Shown: positions 5,971 through 6,027 of the stretch, piece after piece | Position numbering within the stretch: the first letter of the stretch is position 1 | How the letters are laid out: every line of letters starts with the position of its first letter | DNA from: JAXDLH01 sp034666705 | Lineage (GTDB): Bacteria; Chloroflexota; UBA6077; SHYK01 | DNA: 6,027 bases | Direction of reading: 5' to 3' | NCBI GenBank assembly: GCA_034666705.1 | Contig: JAXDLH010000317.1 | Span: 1-6,027 of the forward strand | The notes under the pieces: generated by a model | Databases searched by the model: none | What the model was told of the DNA's origin: nothing | The model's input: only the letters and a program-made list of their open reading frames with translations | Translations under genes and position numbers: made by a program

Positions 5971-6027
5971 CAAACGCGTCGTCACCCCTCGTCTCGACGC
6001 GTCGAGCCGTGGGGGGACGACGCGATA
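5967..6027 (+). CDS. Possible start of a further gene, cut by the window edge
   Basis: TTG 5967 overlaps the preceding stop (TTGA), has GGGGG shortly upstream (about 5959-5963), and stays open to the end of the window (MTNASSPLVSTRRAVGGRRD). The same overlapping style joins the two earlier genes of this operon. Against it, the whole stretch is occupied by a near-perfect 50-bp inverted repeat that looks more like a hairpin at an operon end. Only 20 residues are visible and no domain can be recognised. Confidence 0.25.
   Translation, partial: MTNASSPLVSTRRAVGGRRD
5975..6024. repeat. 50-bp near-perfect inverted repeat after the prenyl-synthase-like gene
   Basis: The two 25-base halves share one axis between 5999 and 6000 and pair at 22 of 25 positions. 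Mismatches are at 5984/6015, 5989/6010 and 5992/6007. The core CTCGACGCGTCGAG (5993-6006) is a perfect 14-bp palindrome, and the outer arms pair CGCGTCGTC (5975-5983) with GACGACGCG (6016-6024). It begins five bases after the stop codon. It may be a transcription-terminating or mRNA-stabilising hairpin, or a protein-binding or mobile-element end. No T-run is visible before the window ends. Confidence 0.7.

Noticed and set aside
1..6027. CRISPR arrays, tRNA or rRNA genes, insertion sequences
   Set aside because: No regularly spaced repeats, tRNA-like or rRNA-like sequence, or transposase motifs were seen on either strand.

Overview
This is a GC-rich window (roughly two thirds G+C by eye) with bacterial gene density, non-ATG starts, Shine-Dalgarno sites and overlapping start/stop codons. 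The gene content and base composition would fit a pigmented, GC-rich lineage such as Chloroflexota (Thermomicrobia-like) or Actinobacteria. That placement is an inference; no rRNA or other marker gene is present.

Left part (1-1766, + strand): the window opens inside the last 82 codons of a PEP-utilising phosphotransferase of the rifampicin phosphotransferase / PEP synthase type, with its phosphohistidine motif intact. After a leader of about 260 bases comes a complete Gfo/Idh/MocA oxidoreductase that resembles phthalate cis-dihydrodiol dehydrogenases. These two genes have no evident link to the rest.

Middle part (1804-4189, - strand): two overlapping genes form an apparent carotenoid-modifying operon. 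The first is an FAD-dependent carotenoid desaturase/isomerase-like protein (CrtI/CrtH/CrtD/CrtO superfamily). The second is a three-histidine-box membrane desaturase/hydroxylase that probably starts at a TTG codon inside the end of the first gene. The operon converges on the oxidoreductase gene.

Right part (4190-6027): a short divergent control region carries two directly abutting 14-bp operators (TTGAAC-NN-GTTCAA type), flanked by a -10-like box on each side. To the right lie a TetR-family repressor, a 57-codon membrane microprotein (ATGA overlap) and a polyprenyl-synthetase homologue (GTGA overlap). The homologue keeps the fold signature but has lost most catalytic motifs: HDDxxD is HGDVAD, GKRxRP is GPRLRA, and the second DDxxD is gone. 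A near-perfect 50-bp inverted repeat follows its stop codon.

The simplest reading is that the TetR protein represses both arms, so that carotenoid modification on one side and the microprotein plus prenyl-synthase-like protein on the other respond to the same ligand, which is unknown. The most unusual parts are the degenerate prenyl synthase, the translationally coupled microprotein and the tandem operator.
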